Positions 1 to 9,168 of a stretch of 64,000 nt of DNA are shown in pieces; position 1 is the first letter of the stretch, and the number at the start of each line of letters is the position of its first letter. Position numbers and translations under genes: made by a program. The notes under the pieces are model-generated. The model worked only from the letters and a program-made list of their open reading frames with translations, was not told where the DNA came from and did not search any database. The DNA comes from JBGCFO01 sp045106955 (GTDB lineage: Bacteria; Pseudomonadota; Alphaproteobacteria; Rickettsiales; Rickettsiaceae), in contig JBGCFO010000020.1 in the NCBI GenBank assembly GCA_045106955.1, positions 1-64,000 on the forward strand. The letters are read 5' to 3'.

Positions 1-427
1 CCATAGCTAGATTTGCCTACCTTAGCAATTCTAGCAAATACTCTATTGCTAGATGTGCGTTTATTATGACAAATTTGTAATTTGCTAGAATCGATAAAAT
101 ATGTACCAGTATCCTCTCCCTTGAGCAATTGCATTAAACAAGAAAAAGGTAATATTAATCTTGGTAATAACTGAATAATACGACTATAACTAACAAGTTT
201 AAAGTAACCTTTACATGCGCATGGTAGATGATATAAATAATAATTTTTAAAGTCTTGACACGGTGATAGATAAAAATAAAGCACTATGGCCATAAGCTCT
301 GCTAAATTAAGATTACCATCCCTAATACGTATTTTATTAGTAGGGATTAAATAATTTTTTCCCATTGTTGATAAATTTTACAAAAATCATCTATGAGACA
401 ATATAAAGTTGTGATACATTTTTTCAT
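1..427 (-). pseudogene. IS982-family transposase, N-terminal part, frameshifted and cut by the window edge
   Basis: Read on the minus strand from an ATG at 427, the translation starts MKKCITTLYCLIDDFCKIYQQWEKN and, after one frame change, continues LIPTNKIRIRDGNLNLAELM and later FIDSSKLQICHNKR to the window edge. The basic DG.L...E...I.L.....Q pattern and the FIDS...C.NKR block with the first catalytic Asp are typical of IS982-type transposases. The frame breaks in a run of six T (plus strand, 355-360); one extra base would restore a single frame, so the copy is inactive unless rescued by slippage. A candidate terminal repeat, ACCCAGTTTGCAAAAGG on the minus strand, lies at about 474-490. The other end and the remaining DDE residues are outside the window. 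Confidence 0.75.
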
Positions 428-502
428 TAGGAGTGGTTTTTAGTTAAAAAAATAATTTTAACTCCTCGCCATTCCTTTTGCAAACTGGGTTTTATAGTTT
501 TC

Positions 503-883
503 TTATCCTAAATTCGCATTCCTAGAAATATCCAAAATAATAGATAACTCTATTGGTTGATGCGATCTATCTTGATATTGTAATGGCTGAGGAAGTAATT
601 TTTGTTTATGTAAGAATTTTAATGTTTTTTCTAGTCTTAGCTCACTAGAGTTTTGTATTAGTATTTGAGCAATTTTCTGTCTTGGGTAAATCTCGCTATT
701 GGCATTCAATCCAAATGACAATAATATCTTAGTAAGATCTTCATGTCTTTTGGCGCTTCCACTTATCCCATGATAAGAAAACAAAGATTGTAATTGATCA
801 TTTGAAATGTCGAATTGCATGTCGGTTTCAACAATACAATTTAATAATTCTATGACATTGGTATTTGCAAGATGAGAATGCAT
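503..883 (-). CDS. hypothetical protein (126 aa) next to an IS end
   Basis: I do not recognise this protein. It is soluble, with no signal peptide or membrane segment, and reads as mostly alpha-helical with Leu/Gln-rich stretches. Its stop codon lies about 13 bases inside from the putative IS982 terminal repeat, so its C-terminus may have been shortened or replaced when the element inserted. Its N-terminal start (ATG at 883) has no strong Shine-Dalgarno sequence. It is separated from rsmA by 250 bases of non-coding or degenerate sequence. It could be a real lineage-specific gene or a decaying remnant. Confidence 0.4.
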   Translation of the reverse strand: MHSHLANTNVIELLNCIVETDMQFDISNDQLQSLFSYHGISGSAKRHEDLTKILLSFGLNANSEIYPRQKIAQILIQNSSELRLEKTLKFLHKQKLLPQPLQYQDRSHQPIELSIILDISRNANLG

Positions 884-943
884 TAAATCTTGAAAATAAG
901 TATTTCCTGTTGCGAGATTATTATCTAATATAAGTTATATATA

Positions 944-965
944 GTATTAATATATATATTAATAC
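944..965. repeat. perfect 22-bp AT palindrome
   Basis: GTATTAATATATATATTAATAC is its own reverse complement apart from having no spacer. It lies in the gap between the 126-aa hypothetical gene and rsmA, and could extrude as a hairpin or act as a protein site. Chance formation is easier in DNA this AT-rich, so its function is uncertain. Confidence 0.5.
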
Positions 966-978
966 GAGTTATTATCAA

Positions 979-1089
979 ATGTTTTGTATAAGAAATTATT
1001 GTTATTCACATTACCATTGTTTGGTTGGAGGAGAATTTCTTAGGCGATTAGATGGTGCTTCAAAGTTTCTTGGCGTACATTGGGGTTAA
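979..1089 (+). CDS. possible small ORF, 36 aa, with a Gly/Arg-rich tail
   Basis: A short uninterrupted frame from ATG 979 to TAA 1087-1089 encodes a peptide whose second half reads LVGGEFLRRLDGASKFLGVHWG. This 70-base stretch is clearly more GC-rich and less repetitive than the surrounding intergenic DNA, which is why it stands out. It has no obvious ribosome site. I cannot tell whether it is a translated micro-gene, the 3' remnant of a lost gene, or part of a dispersed repeat; the antisense strand has no convincing RNA fold that I could recognise. Confidence 0.25.
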   Translation: MFCIRNYCYSHYHCLVGGEFLRRLDGASKFLGVHWG

Positions 1090-1133
1090 TATAATACGTA
1101 ATTGCTTTAATAATCAAATATTTTTACAATTTA

Positions 1134-1970
1134 TTATTGATAGATAGTATTTTTATTTAAAAGGTTTTCTGCTAAACTAAGGAAAGACTCTGTGGATAAA
1201 TTTTCGGCTCTATCTTGAGGATTGATCGATAAATCGTTTAAAATACCTAAAATATTTGGATGTAGAGATTTTAAAGAAGATTTAATCATTTTTCTTCGCT
1301 GATTAAATGCTATAGATGTTATAGTTTCGATCATGTTAATTAAATCATTTGATAATAAGTTGTTTTTTGGAGTAAGTTTGATCAATGTAGAATCAACGTT
1401 TGGTATTGGATAAAAATTGCATTTATCAATATCAAAGAGTTTTTCAACGTTGCATAATAATTGACAGATAACAGAAAGCCTACCATATGATTTACTATGA
1501 GGTTTACTATAAATACGCTCTGCTACTTCCTTTTGGAACATTAAGGTCATAGAATGAATTAAATGCAGATGTTTAATCCATTTTAAAATAAGTGTAGTCC
1601 CGATACTGTATGGTAAATTTGAAATAATATGTAATTTATCTCTAATAATATTTGATAAATCCAAATTTAATGCATCTTCATGTATAATCTCCATTTTTGG
1701 ATATGTTGAATTTTTAATATCATGCAATAATGGAATGCATCTAGAATCCAATTCAATCACTATAAAACTCTTCGGAGAGTAATTAATTATAGATTTTGTT
1801 AACTCTCCTGTTCCAGGTCCAATTTCTAGCACAGTATCATGATTACTGAAATTAGCATGTCGAGCAATTTTATCGCATAAATTGGGATCAGTAATAAAAT
1901 TTTGAGAATATCTTTTTAAAGGTTTAACGCCATGATATTGAGAATGTTTTTTCTGTAATGATTCCAGCAC
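1134..1970 (-). CDS. rsmA: 16S rRNA dimethyladenosine transferase RsmA/KsgA
   Basis: This enzyme dimethylates two adjacent adenines near the 3' end of 16S rRNA, using S-adenosylmethionine, during small-subunit maturation. The 278-aa protein has the expected N-terminal entry KRYSQNFITD (19-28), the SAM-binding motif EIGPGTGEL (49-57), the acidic end of strand 2 (IELD, about 72-75) and the adenine-binding NLPY signature (118-121). FNQRRKMIKSSLK near the C-terminus is the usual family RNA-contact segment. The start is a GTG at 1970, 13 bases after the surA-like stop. Gene order lptD-surA-rsmA on one strand matches the conserved proteobacterial operon, here without pdxA. Confidence 0.95.
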   Translation of the reverse strand: MLESLQKKHSQYHGVKPLKRYSQNFITDPNLCDKIARHANFSNHDTVLEIGPGTGELTKSIINYSPKSFIVIELDSRCIPLLHDIKNSTYPKMEIIHEDALNLDLSNIIRDKLHIISNLPYSIGTTLILKWIKHLHLIHSMTLMFQKEVAERIYSKPHSKSYGRLSVICQLLCNVEKLFDIDKCNFYPIPNVDSTLIKLTPKNNLLSNDLINMIETITSIAFNQRRKMIKSSLKSLHPNILGILNDLSINPQDRAENLSTESFLSLAENLLNKNTIYQ

Positions 1971-1983
1971 TAAGTTTTATTGT

Positions 1984-2934
1984 TTAATGCTCAACAATTT
2001 TGATATAGGACGTTGTATGTAAATCATTCAAAAAACTTTTAATCTCCATAGACATTTTTTTATTTTTAATTGTATCTAATACATATTTATGTTCTTCTGA
2101 ATTTAAAGCTTCTGTAGTTTTTTCGCATAGCATAATTACTACTAGATCATCATCTATTTGGAGTATATTACTGATAGATTTAGGCTTCATATCTCTGATA
2201 ATAACACGAAATTTCTCGTTAATAGAACTTAAATAACCATCCAGCTCATATTTGCTAGCAAAATTTTTATATATTGCTTCTGGTGTATTTTTGCACATTT
2301 TTATGTCAAGTTTGCGCTGTAAATGCTTCATTTGTTCAACATTTTTACTATTAATATTTTCTTGTGAAATAAACGCATAGGCCAATAATTTAGTATCTTT
2401 AGCGTTATTAAATTTAACAAGATCACTAGCTTCTTGTTTTGTGACATTTGCATTTTGTGAAATCTCAGACAGTATATGTTGTTTAATTAATTCAGATTTT
2501 ACATAGAGCTTAAAAGCATCTATTAATTTTTTAGTGATTATTTTTTTTGCAATACCTCCAGCACTCATATTGTCATTACTTTCAATATTGCTTATTGCGC
2601 TTTCTATATCTTGATCGCTAATTTTTATGCGATGATTCTCAGCATAATTGAATAATAATTCTTGGTCTATTAGGTGCTCTAGTGCAAGTTTTGTAAATTT
2701 ATGATCATTAGAGCTAGATTCTGAATCAATTCCCATTTTGATCATTAAACTTTTTTGAGTATCCAGTTCTTCTTTAGTAATAGCACTTTGATTTACAATT
2801 GCCACGATATCGTAATTTTTTGCAAAATGATTTTTATCATTTTTAGCTTCTATAGCGTATATCGAAGTATAGTTAAATGATATTATAATAAACAAGCAAA
2901 TAGCTTTAATAGTAGAATTGATATTGAATAACAT
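1984..2934 (-). CDS. surA: SurA-like periplasmic chaperone, parvulin domain degenerate
   Basis: This is probably a periplasmic chaperone for outer-membrane proteins. A hydrophobic signal peptide (about 1-28, ending near SIYA) is followed by the SurA N-terminal core VAIVNQSAITKEELD, a helical LEHLIDQELLFNYAE segment and a C-terminal strand ending SYIKIVEH, which corresponds to the family's final AYIEI element. At 316 aa it is much shorter than enterobacterial SurA (about 430 aa), and no intact parvulin PPIase motif is visible, so it may retain only chaperone activity. It sits between lptD and rsmA, its normal neighbours; LptD is a known SurA-dependent client. Gaps in the operon are 13-16 bases. 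Confidence 0.8.
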   Translation of the reverse strand: MLFNINSTIKAICLFIIISFNYTSIYAIEAKNDKNHFAKNYDIVAIVNQSAITKEELDTQKSLMIKMGIDSESSSNDHKFTKLALEHLIDQELLFNYAENHRIKISDQDIESAISNIESNDNMSAGGIAKKIITKKLIDAFKLYVKSELIKQHILSEISQNANVTKQEASDLVKFNNAKDTKLLAYAFISQENINSKNVEQMKHLQRKLDIKMCKNTPEAIYKNFASKYELDGYLSSINEKFRVIIRDMKPKSISNILQIDDDLVVIMLCEKTTEALNSEEHKYVLDTIKNKKMSMEIKSFLNDLHTTSYIKIVEH

Positions 2935-2950
2935 AATTGATTTTATAAGT

Positions 2951-5149
2951 TTACATATTTAATGTTGTTAATCCTATAGAAATACTTTTGCTATTAACCT
3001 TTTTAATGCCCCGGCTAGGATCAAAAGTATAATCGTCATAAAACTTTAAGCTTGTACTAACACAATCTTTGACATATGTCAATTTAATGCCTTTATAAAA
3101 AAATCTCATTTTTTTATGCAACAAGTCCATTGCTGCATCATGCTCAATAACAAATGAATCAGTAACATTATATTTAAAATAATAACGGAACTGACTAATC
3201 TTATTTGGTAGCTTTAGATCAATTTTATCTACAGTATAATATTTCTGGACATCACTAATCTTAATAATATCACACCCCAAGTATAAAGGATATGCATTCA
3301 CATTTCCACCTATTTCATCAATAATAGCTCTCCATTTTTTATCTTTTCTAAATTTATAATGCAAATTAATGTTAGATACGTCAATAGAAGAGCTACCAAC
3401 AATTTGCTTGTTGGCATTTGGAGTAATTGAGTTTTTATCGCTTAAAAATTGCCCTATAAATACATTCAAATAATTTTTATTGAATGCAATAGTGTTATTA
3501 AAACCGTAACTTAGTCTTTTGCCAAATTCATGATAATCTATACCAGAATAGTGATTTGATAAAAATAAATTTGAAGGAGTTAATTCATATTTATCTGGAT
3601 CAATAAAATACTTATTTTTATCAGCTTTGCAGTTTAAACCATTGGTAAAAGACACAATTGGTTCTAGAATAGACGTTTTATAACCCAATTGGTAAATTAT
3701 TGGATATTTCCAATTGATATGAATTTCTGGTATATCTCTAGACAAGGTTTTATGATGATAGAAATTATCATTGTATAAACTAGATTGTCGAATAAAATAT
3801 ACATCTTTTCTATTTTGCAAAGTAGCATTAACGATATGACCATTATCAGTAATAATTTTATCTGAAATAGAAGTAAATAGAGAATATCTAGATAGTTGAT
3901 TACCAACATCTTGATGATATCCAATAAAATTATTTTTTAATGTAAAATATATATTCTCATCATCATTTAAAAAGAAAATATTTTTGGTACGAATTCTTGG
4001 AAAAACAAACGGATCTGTTTTTTTAGAGTTATTAGCCCTTAAACCCTGAAATGATAATCCAGTGATAGAAAAGTAATTAAAATCTTCTATGTGATTTAAA
4101 GAAATTTCAGATAGTAAATATGGATAGGATTTATGATAATAATTTTTTAAATAAGCCTTATCAGAAACTCGTTTTATAGAGAAATCATAATGATAATTAT
4201 TAATATTAAAATTTCCATTAAAAAATAAATAATATCTATTTGATTTTGTATCTATTGTTTTTTGTTTGGTTACGATGTCTTGCACTTTAGAATAGCTAGT
4301 TTGCATTCCATACTTACCATATGGTAGCAAATGATTTGCTTCTAATTCAAAAATTCTATAATCACTGCCAATTCTAGGAGTAAATAATACTTCAAAATTA
4401 GGCTTTGGACGATAATATATTGGAATTGCTAAAGTATTATATTTCATGTTTGGGATTAATATTCCAGAACGTCCTTCAGACCCGGGTTTTGGATGAGATA
4501 AATATGGTAAATACATAATTGGCACACCGTAAACAAGAAAAAATACATGTTTGTATACAATATCATCTTTTTTGACATAAGCGTTATTAGCAGAAATTTG
4601 CCATATAGGGCTGCAATTGGAATGAATAATGCATGGCGTGAAGCTTGCATCAATTAATTCAATATTATCTTCATCTATCTTATGCGCTAAAGATGCAATT
4701 AATACAGAATTATTTTTTAATTTTAATGTTAAATCGTCAATAATTCCTTTCTTGAGCTGATCTTGAAAAAATACTAGATTACCATATACGATGTTATTTT
4801 GATTGTCGCTAATTCTTACATTACCTTGTGCAAACAGAGAATCATTTTTAATATCATATAACAAACTATTTGCTATTACATAATAAGTGTCAGTAATAAT
4901 TTGAACATTTCCTTGCAAGTAAATAAAATTTTTATTTTCATCGTATTTGGTTATATCAGCGGATATAAAAATTTGTTCAAATTTATCATTTAGATGATCA
5001 TTTAATTTAGTATCATTTTTGAATATATCATAATGCAATAATTGATTGTTTAATATATTACGCTCATCGCTATAACTATTGCTTTTCAAAACAATAGTTG
5101 ATAACACTAATATTAGTAAAATTTGACTATAACGAAGTATCATTGGCAT
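2951..5149 (-). CDS. lptD: LPS-assembly outer-membrane protein LptD
   Basis: LptD is the outer-membrane beta-barrel that inserts lipopolysaccharide into the outer leaflet with LptE. The 732-aa sequence has a signal peptide (about 1-26), an OstA-type beta-jellyroll domain (about 60-190, with LQGNVQI and AQGNVRISDNQ repeats), then a long barrel of alternating Tyr/Phe strands ending in SIGLTTLNM. The motif PYLSHPKPGSEGRSGILIPN (about 214-233) is the conserved plug-to-barrel junction. Cysteines at about 173, 179, 505 and 624 could form the stabilising disulfides. It is the first gene of lptD-surA-rsmA and implies that this organism makes LPS, in line with the O-antigen-ligase-like gene at 37.5 kb. 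Confidence 0.93.
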   Translation of the reverse strand: MPMILRYSQILLILVLSTIVLKSNSYSDERNILNNQLLHYDIFKNDTKLNDHLNDKFEQIFISADITKYDENKNFIYLQGNVQIITDTYYVIANSLLYDIKNDSLFAQGNVRISDNQNNIVYGNLVFFQDQLKKGIIDDLTLKLKNNSVLIASLAHKIDEDNIELIDASFTPCIIHSNCSPIWQISANNAYVKKDDIVYKHVFFLVYGVPIMYLPYLSHPKPGSEGRSGILIPNMKYNTLAIPIYYRPKPNFEVLFTPRIGSDYRIFELEANHLLPYGKYGMQTSYSKVQDIVTKQKTIDTKSNRYYLFFNGNFNINNYHYDFSIKRVSDKAYLKNYYHKSYPYLLSEISLNHIEDFNYFSITGLSFQGLRANNSKKTDPFVFPRIRTKNIFFLNDDENIYFTLKNNFIGYHQDVGNQLSRYSLFTSISDKIITDNGHIVNATLQNRKDVYFIRQSSLYNDNFYHHKTLSRDIPEIHINWKYPIIYQLGYKTSILEPIVSFTNGLNCKADKNKYFIDPDKYELTPSNLFLSNHYSGIDYHEFGKRLSYGFNNTIAFNKNYLNVFIGQFLSDKNSITPNANKQIVGSSSIDVSNINLHYKFRKDKKWRAIIDEIGGNVNAYPLYLGCDIIKISDVQKYYTVDKIDLKLPNKISQFRYYFKYNVTDSFVIEHDAAMDLLHKKMRFFYKGIKLTYVKDCVSTSLKFYDDYTFDPSRGIKKVNSKSISIGLTTLNM

Positions 5150-5217
5150 TAAATCTATGTTAGTCTATCCATAGTCTTTATAGATGAAAATATTAATATA
5201 CTAGTATATAAGTGTAA

Positions 5218-6570
5218 ATGCAAAATTTACATCTCGATTTGGATAAACAGTCTTTTTTTGATCAAGAGTTTTCTGTTTCTGAACTTTCGTCTCAAGTTAA
5301 GAATTTGATCTCTAGCAATTTTTTACAGATCAGAGTTAGAGGTGAAATCTCTGGTCTAAAAATTGCTGACTCTGGTCATGGATATTTCAGTCTAAAAGAA
5401 AATCAAGCAATTCTTTCATGTGTGTGCTGGAAAAATACCTTATCTAAAATCAAAATACCAATTAAAGATGGTATGCAAGTTGTGCTTCATGGGAGTTTAA
5501 CGACTTATTCTGGACAATCTAGATATCAAATCTCTGTAGGAGCAATTGTTCTTCATGGTGTTGGAGAAATGATGCAAATACTGCAAGAACGTAAAGCTCG
5601 TTTGCTTGCTGAAGGATTGTTTGATAAAGATAAAAAGAAATCATTGCCATTTATGCCTAAGCAAATTGCTGTTATTACATCGTTAAGTGGCGCCGTGATT
5701 AAGGATATTATTCATAGAATTCGTGATCGATGCCCAACGAACATCCTTATTTATCCAGCAACCGTGCAAGGAGAAACAGCCGCAACTGAGATGACCCAAG
5801 CACTTCATTTTCTAAATAATAACAATCAATCAATTAAGCCTGACGTAATAATTATTGCTAGAGGAGGGGGTTCGGTAGAAGATTTATGGCCTTTTAATGA
5901 TGAGGAATTAATCAGAGAAGCATATATATCAGATATTCCAGTTATATCTGCAGTAGGACATGAAACAGATTATACATTGCTTGATTTCGTATCAGACCTT
6001 AGAGCACCAACTCCAACAGCCGCTGCAGAAATTATATCGCCTGATATGAAAAGTTTAAGACATACTATAACTGTGTATTATAAAAAACTATTAAACTACA
6101 CTAATCAATCAATTAATCATAATCGATTTGTATTAAAACGATATGAAGTCATTATGCAAAGATGTAGTAGATATATAGTTGAATATACACAAAAACTTGA
6201 TGAATTATATTTTCGTTTAAATGAAACGATATCGCAGATATTAAAAATCAAATCAATTCAATTAAGCAAGTCAAGTATGAGATCAAACCAGCTGTTTAAT
6301 ATATGTAATTACAAAAAATTACAACTCCATAACTTATATACAAAAATCATACAATTAATAGATCAAAAATTAATTACTTATAAATATAAATTAGATATAA
6401 GCACTTCATCGCTTGAAAATATAAACTACAAGAGTATATTGAAACGTGGTTTTGTAATGACCAAATCAACAAATGGTAAATTGATCACATCTTATCAAAC
6501 TGCTAAAACTCAAGAAGAAATAGAGCTTGTATTCTTGGATGGAATATTAAAAATGTATAATAAAAAGTAG
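5218..6570 (+). CDS. xseA: exodeoxyribonuclease VII large subunit
   Basis: XseA is the catalytic large subunit of exonuclease VII, which degrades single-stranded DNA in repair. An N-terminal OB fold (about 18-110; IRVRGEISGLK and GHGYFSLKE motifs) is followed by the catalytic domain with AVITSLSGAVIKDI, the RGGGSVEDLWPFNDE signature and VISAVGHETDYTLLDFVSDLRAPTPTAAAE, then a long lysine-rich coiled coil and the closing L.RGFVM motif. At 450 aa it is normal size. The ATG at 5218 is 68 bases from the divergent lptD start, so the two genes share one promoter region. xseB is not in the window. Confidence 0.95.
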   Translation: MQNLHLDLDKQSFFDQEFSVSELSSQVKNLISSNFLQIRVRGEISGLKIADSGHGYFSLKENQAILSCVCWKNTLSKIKIPIKDGMQVVLHGSLTTYSGQSRYQISVGAIVLHGVGEMMQILQERKARLLAEGLFDKDKKKSLPFMPKQIAVITSLSGAVIKDIIHRIRDRCPTNILIYPATVQGETAATEMTQALHFLNNNNQSIKPDVIIIARGGGSVEDLWPFNDEELIREAYISDIPVISAVGHETDYTLLDFVSDLRAPTPTAAAEIISPDMKSLRHTITVYYKKLLNYTNQSINHNRFVLKRYEVIMQRCSRYIVEYTQKLDELYFRLNETISQILKIKSIQLSKSSMRSNQLFNICNYKKLQLHNLYTKIIQLIDQKLITYKYKLDISTSSLENINYKSILKRGFVMTKSTNGKLITSYQTAKTQEEIELVFLDGILKMYNKK

Positions 6571-6588
6571 GAAATATCTTACATACGA

Positions 6589-7083
6589 CTATTCATTATC
6601 ACTTATGCCCCAAAGATATTTTTTTTCTACCCAAGCTTTATATTGCATTATCTCTACTTCGCACCAATTATCTTTACATTTATGTAATTGACATCGGATA
6701 TTTGGTGATAGCACTACTACTAGCTTGCTATCTATGTTTGGGGATTTATATAAATTTACCAAATCATCACTCATTATAATGATATAACGTTTATTTGATA
6801 TAGCGCTTGAATGAATCCAGCCTGTATCACCTTCAAAGTCTATAATTTGATACCAATTGTCGTATTGCGATGTAATCTTTATTGGCTCTCCTTTCTTAAT
6901 AAAGACCAATATTGGATTAGATTTAAATGATGGTCCAATCCTGACATTAACTTCATTAAATTTTATAGATGCAAATCGTGGAAATATCTTTTTATTATCA
7001 TCTTTTGCAAAGGAATAGCAACCAATAAAAAAATTTAATGTAAATGATATTATGAGGATATATTTTTTGATATTGCTATACAT
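6589..7083 (-). CDS. secreted protein with two bacterial SH3 domains
   Basis: A signal peptide (about 1-26, ending SFA) precedes two bacterial SH3 repeats: RFASIKFNEVNVRIGPSFKSNPI...WYQIIDFEGDTGWIHSSAIS (about 36-96) and a second, shorter copy ending WCEVEIMQYKAWVEKKYLWG (about 100-160). The N-VR-GP-xxxxPI...GE..GW.h pattern is the classical SH3b/YgiM form, which often binds peptidoglycan or cell-wall peptides. The family occurs throughout alphaproteobacteria. Its start overlaps the kefB-like stop by 8 bases, so it is translated with that gene. Its precise role is unknown. Confidence 0.8.
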   Translation of the reverse strand: MYSNIKKYILIISFTLNFFIGCYSFAKDDNKKIFPRFASIKFNEVNVRIGPSFKSNPILVFIKKGEPIKITSQYDNWYQIIDFEGDTGWIHSSAISNKRYIIIMSDDLVNLYKSPNIDSKLVVVLSPNIRCQLHKCKDNWCEVEIMQYKAWVEKKYLWGISDNE

Positions 7084-8809
7084 CTTTCTCTGACGCTATA
7101 AGAATTCTATCTTTTTTAGCAATAGTATATCCTCCAGCTCTAAATTGACTCTTAAGTCTATTAATCTCGTTTTCACTAACACCGGTAGATTTAAGAACTG
7201 CTCCTCCTAATTGCAAACCAATTTCATAATCTTCTGGAATTATTACACTTGCTCCTGCGTCATAAAACTCCTTTGCTTGCCTTAGGTTTTTTAATCTCAC
7301 GATAATATCTAAATGATTAAAATTGCTGTATATGGATTTCAATGCTTTTTTGATAGTAATTTTATTATTAATTGCTAATAATACAGTTATTGCCCTTTCT
7401 GCTCCAATAGCCTGTAATGTTTCTAGGCTTGATATATCGCCTTTAAAAACAGGAAATCCATTTGATATTTCTTCAACAACAATGTCATTATTTACATCTA
7501 ATGCAATATAATTTATATTCTCTGCTTCTAGTACCCGAGCGATCATTTTGCCAACTCTTCCAAAACCGCCTATAATCACATGATTTGTTAAATCTCTTGC
7601 CCCATATTCAACTATTTGTATTGGGCTTCTTCCTAGGATTGATTCAATTTTTTCAAATATTTTCTGGCCAGCAAATGCAAGCAATGGCGTTAATGCCATA
7701 GTACATGTTACAACAAGAAGTAAGATATTTGCGACATGTTCTGTTAATATGCCATTTTCTTTTCCAAGTCCAAATAATATAAAAGCAAATTCTCCTCCTT
7801 GAGCTAGCAATAGACCCGAGTATACTGATATACCTCGATTAAATCCAAACATAACACATAGGATTGTAATGATAACAGTTTTAACAATAATTAAACCCAG
7901 AGACATTAAGATTATTAATGTAATTTCTGAATAAATTTCAAATACATCGATTTTCATTCCAACTGTCATAAAAAACAAACCTAGAAATAAACTTTTAAAA
8001 GGATAAATGCTTTTTTCTGCTTGAATTCGAAACTCAGTTTCTGCTACCAATACTCCTGCAATAAAGGCACCAAGAGCTAAAGATAATTGAAAATATTCAG
8101 TGCCAAAAGCAGCTGACAATACTACAAGTAAAGTAATTGCTACAGCTAATTCATTACTATCTTGATCTGAAGATATAAATGAAAAAATCGGCCTTAAAAA
8201 CACCCTTCCACAAATAAAAATTCCAAATAATGCAAAGATTGCTTTTACAAATGACGTTAGTAAAACGGTAGACAAAGATGAGGTCATTGTTGCATTGTCG
8301 CCTAGTAAAGGGGTAATAACAAGCAATGGAACTACAATAAAATCTTGTAATATCAATATTGAAAGTGCAATTCTACCAACTTGAGTTGCTTGCATTTTAT
8401 TTTCTTCGATTACTCTAAGTACTATCGCTGTGGATGATAAAGCAAGGCCACCTCCGATAATAATGGCAGCATTAATATTATGAAATGTTAATATCACCGT
8501 TCCTGAGATAATTAACGTTGTAATTAATACTTGTAGCGAACCTAGACCAAAAACATATTTTCTCATTGCTTTTAATCTTTCAAATGACAACTCTAAACCT
8601 ATTGCAAATAGTAAAAATACTACTCCAAATTCTGCTAAGCCTTTAGTTTGATCAAACGTAACAATACGAAGGCCATGATCACCAAGAGCAGCTCCAGCAA
8701 CTAAATAGCCAAGTACAGGACTTAATCTAAAGTGACGAAAAATAGCTACTATAAATACAGCAGTAGCTATGAGCGTTATAATATTAATTAAAATGTGATC
8801 TTGCGCCAT
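7076..8809 (-). CDS. KefB/KefC-type cation:proton antiporter with a TrkA-N domain
   Basis: This is a predicted inner-membrane monovalent cation/proton antiporter (CPA2 family). About 12-13 hydrophobic segments fill residues 1-385, including the conserved LGYLVAGAALG, the LSSTAIVLRVIEE core helix and LALGAFIAGVLVAETEF. They are followed by a cytosolic RCK/TrkA-N domain (about 405-520) with the dinucleotide-binding motif GGFGRVGKMIARVLE. At 577 aa it is normal length for KefB/KefC. No KefF/KefG ancillary gene is nearby. It lies after rsfS and overlaps the downstream SH3 gene. A role in pH or potassium homeostasis is inferred from the family; the ion carried is not known. Confidence 0.88.
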   Translation of the reverse strand: MAQDHILINIITLIATAVFIVAIFRHFRLSPVLGYLVAGAALGDHGLRIVTFDQTKGLAEFGVVFLLFAIGLELSFERLKAMRKYVFGLGSLQVLITTLIISGTVILTFHNINAAIIIGGGLALSSTAIVLRVIEENKMQATQVGRIALSILILQDFIVVPLLVITPLLGDNATMTSSLSTVLLTSFVKAIFALFGIFICGRVFLRPIFSFISSDQDSNELAVAITLLVVLSAAFGTEYFQLSLALGAFIAGVLVAETEFRIQAEKSIYPFKSLFLGLFFMTVGMKIDVFEIYSEITLIILMSLGLIIVKTVIITILCVMFGFNRGISVYSGLLLAQGGEFAFILFGLGKENGILTEHVANILLLVVTCTMALTPLLAFAGQKIFEKIESILGRSPIQIVEYGARDLTNHVIIGGFGRVGKMIARVLEAENINYIALDVNNDIVVEEISNGFPVFKGDISSLETLQAIGAERAITVLLAINNKITIKKALKSIYSNFNHLDIIVRLKNLRQAKEFYDAGASVIIPEDYEIGLQLGGAVLKSTGVSENEINRLKSQFRAGGYTIAKKDRILIASEKDV

Positions 8810-8847
8810 AAATAATTTTTATTTATTTGTGTTATTTTTTTATGTTT

Positions 8848-9162
8848 TTATTGCCATTTCGATTCTAAATCAATCCGGACTCTTTCTTCTGCGTTAAATA
8901 CGTTAACTATTATATCTCCAACGTCAATTAATACCCAGGCAGAATTATTGAGACCTTCAGATATAGAGTGCATGCTAAGTTTGGATTTTAATTCATCGAT
9001 TATGTATTGGGCAATAGCGCTAACATTTTTTTTAGAACTTCCTGTAGCTAATATCATATATTTTGCTAAATCTGTTTTATTTTCTAAATCAAGGAAGATT
9101 ACATCTTTGGCTTTCTTTTCTTGTAAGCAATTTATAATAAAATTTTTTAAATTATCTATCAT
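8848..9162 (-). CDS. rsfS: ribosomal silencing factor RsfS
   Basis: RsfS binds ribosomal protein L14 and prevents subunit joining when nutrients run low. The 104-aa protein shows the family core: KAKDVIFLDLENKTDLAKYMILATGSSKKNVSAIA, then EGLNNSAWVLIDVGDIIVNVFNAEERVRIDLESKW, with the characteristic W-x-L-x-D-x-G-D-x-x-V-x-x-F block. It follows nadD by 6 bases, a gene pair conserved widely in bacteria. Confidence 0.93.
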   Translation of the reverse strand: MIDNLKNFIINCLQEKKAKDVIFLDLENKTDLAKYMILATGSSKKNVSAIAQYIIDELKSKLSMHSISEGLNNSAWVLIDVGDIIVNVFNAEERVRIDLESKWQ

Positions 9163-9168
9163 TATTTT

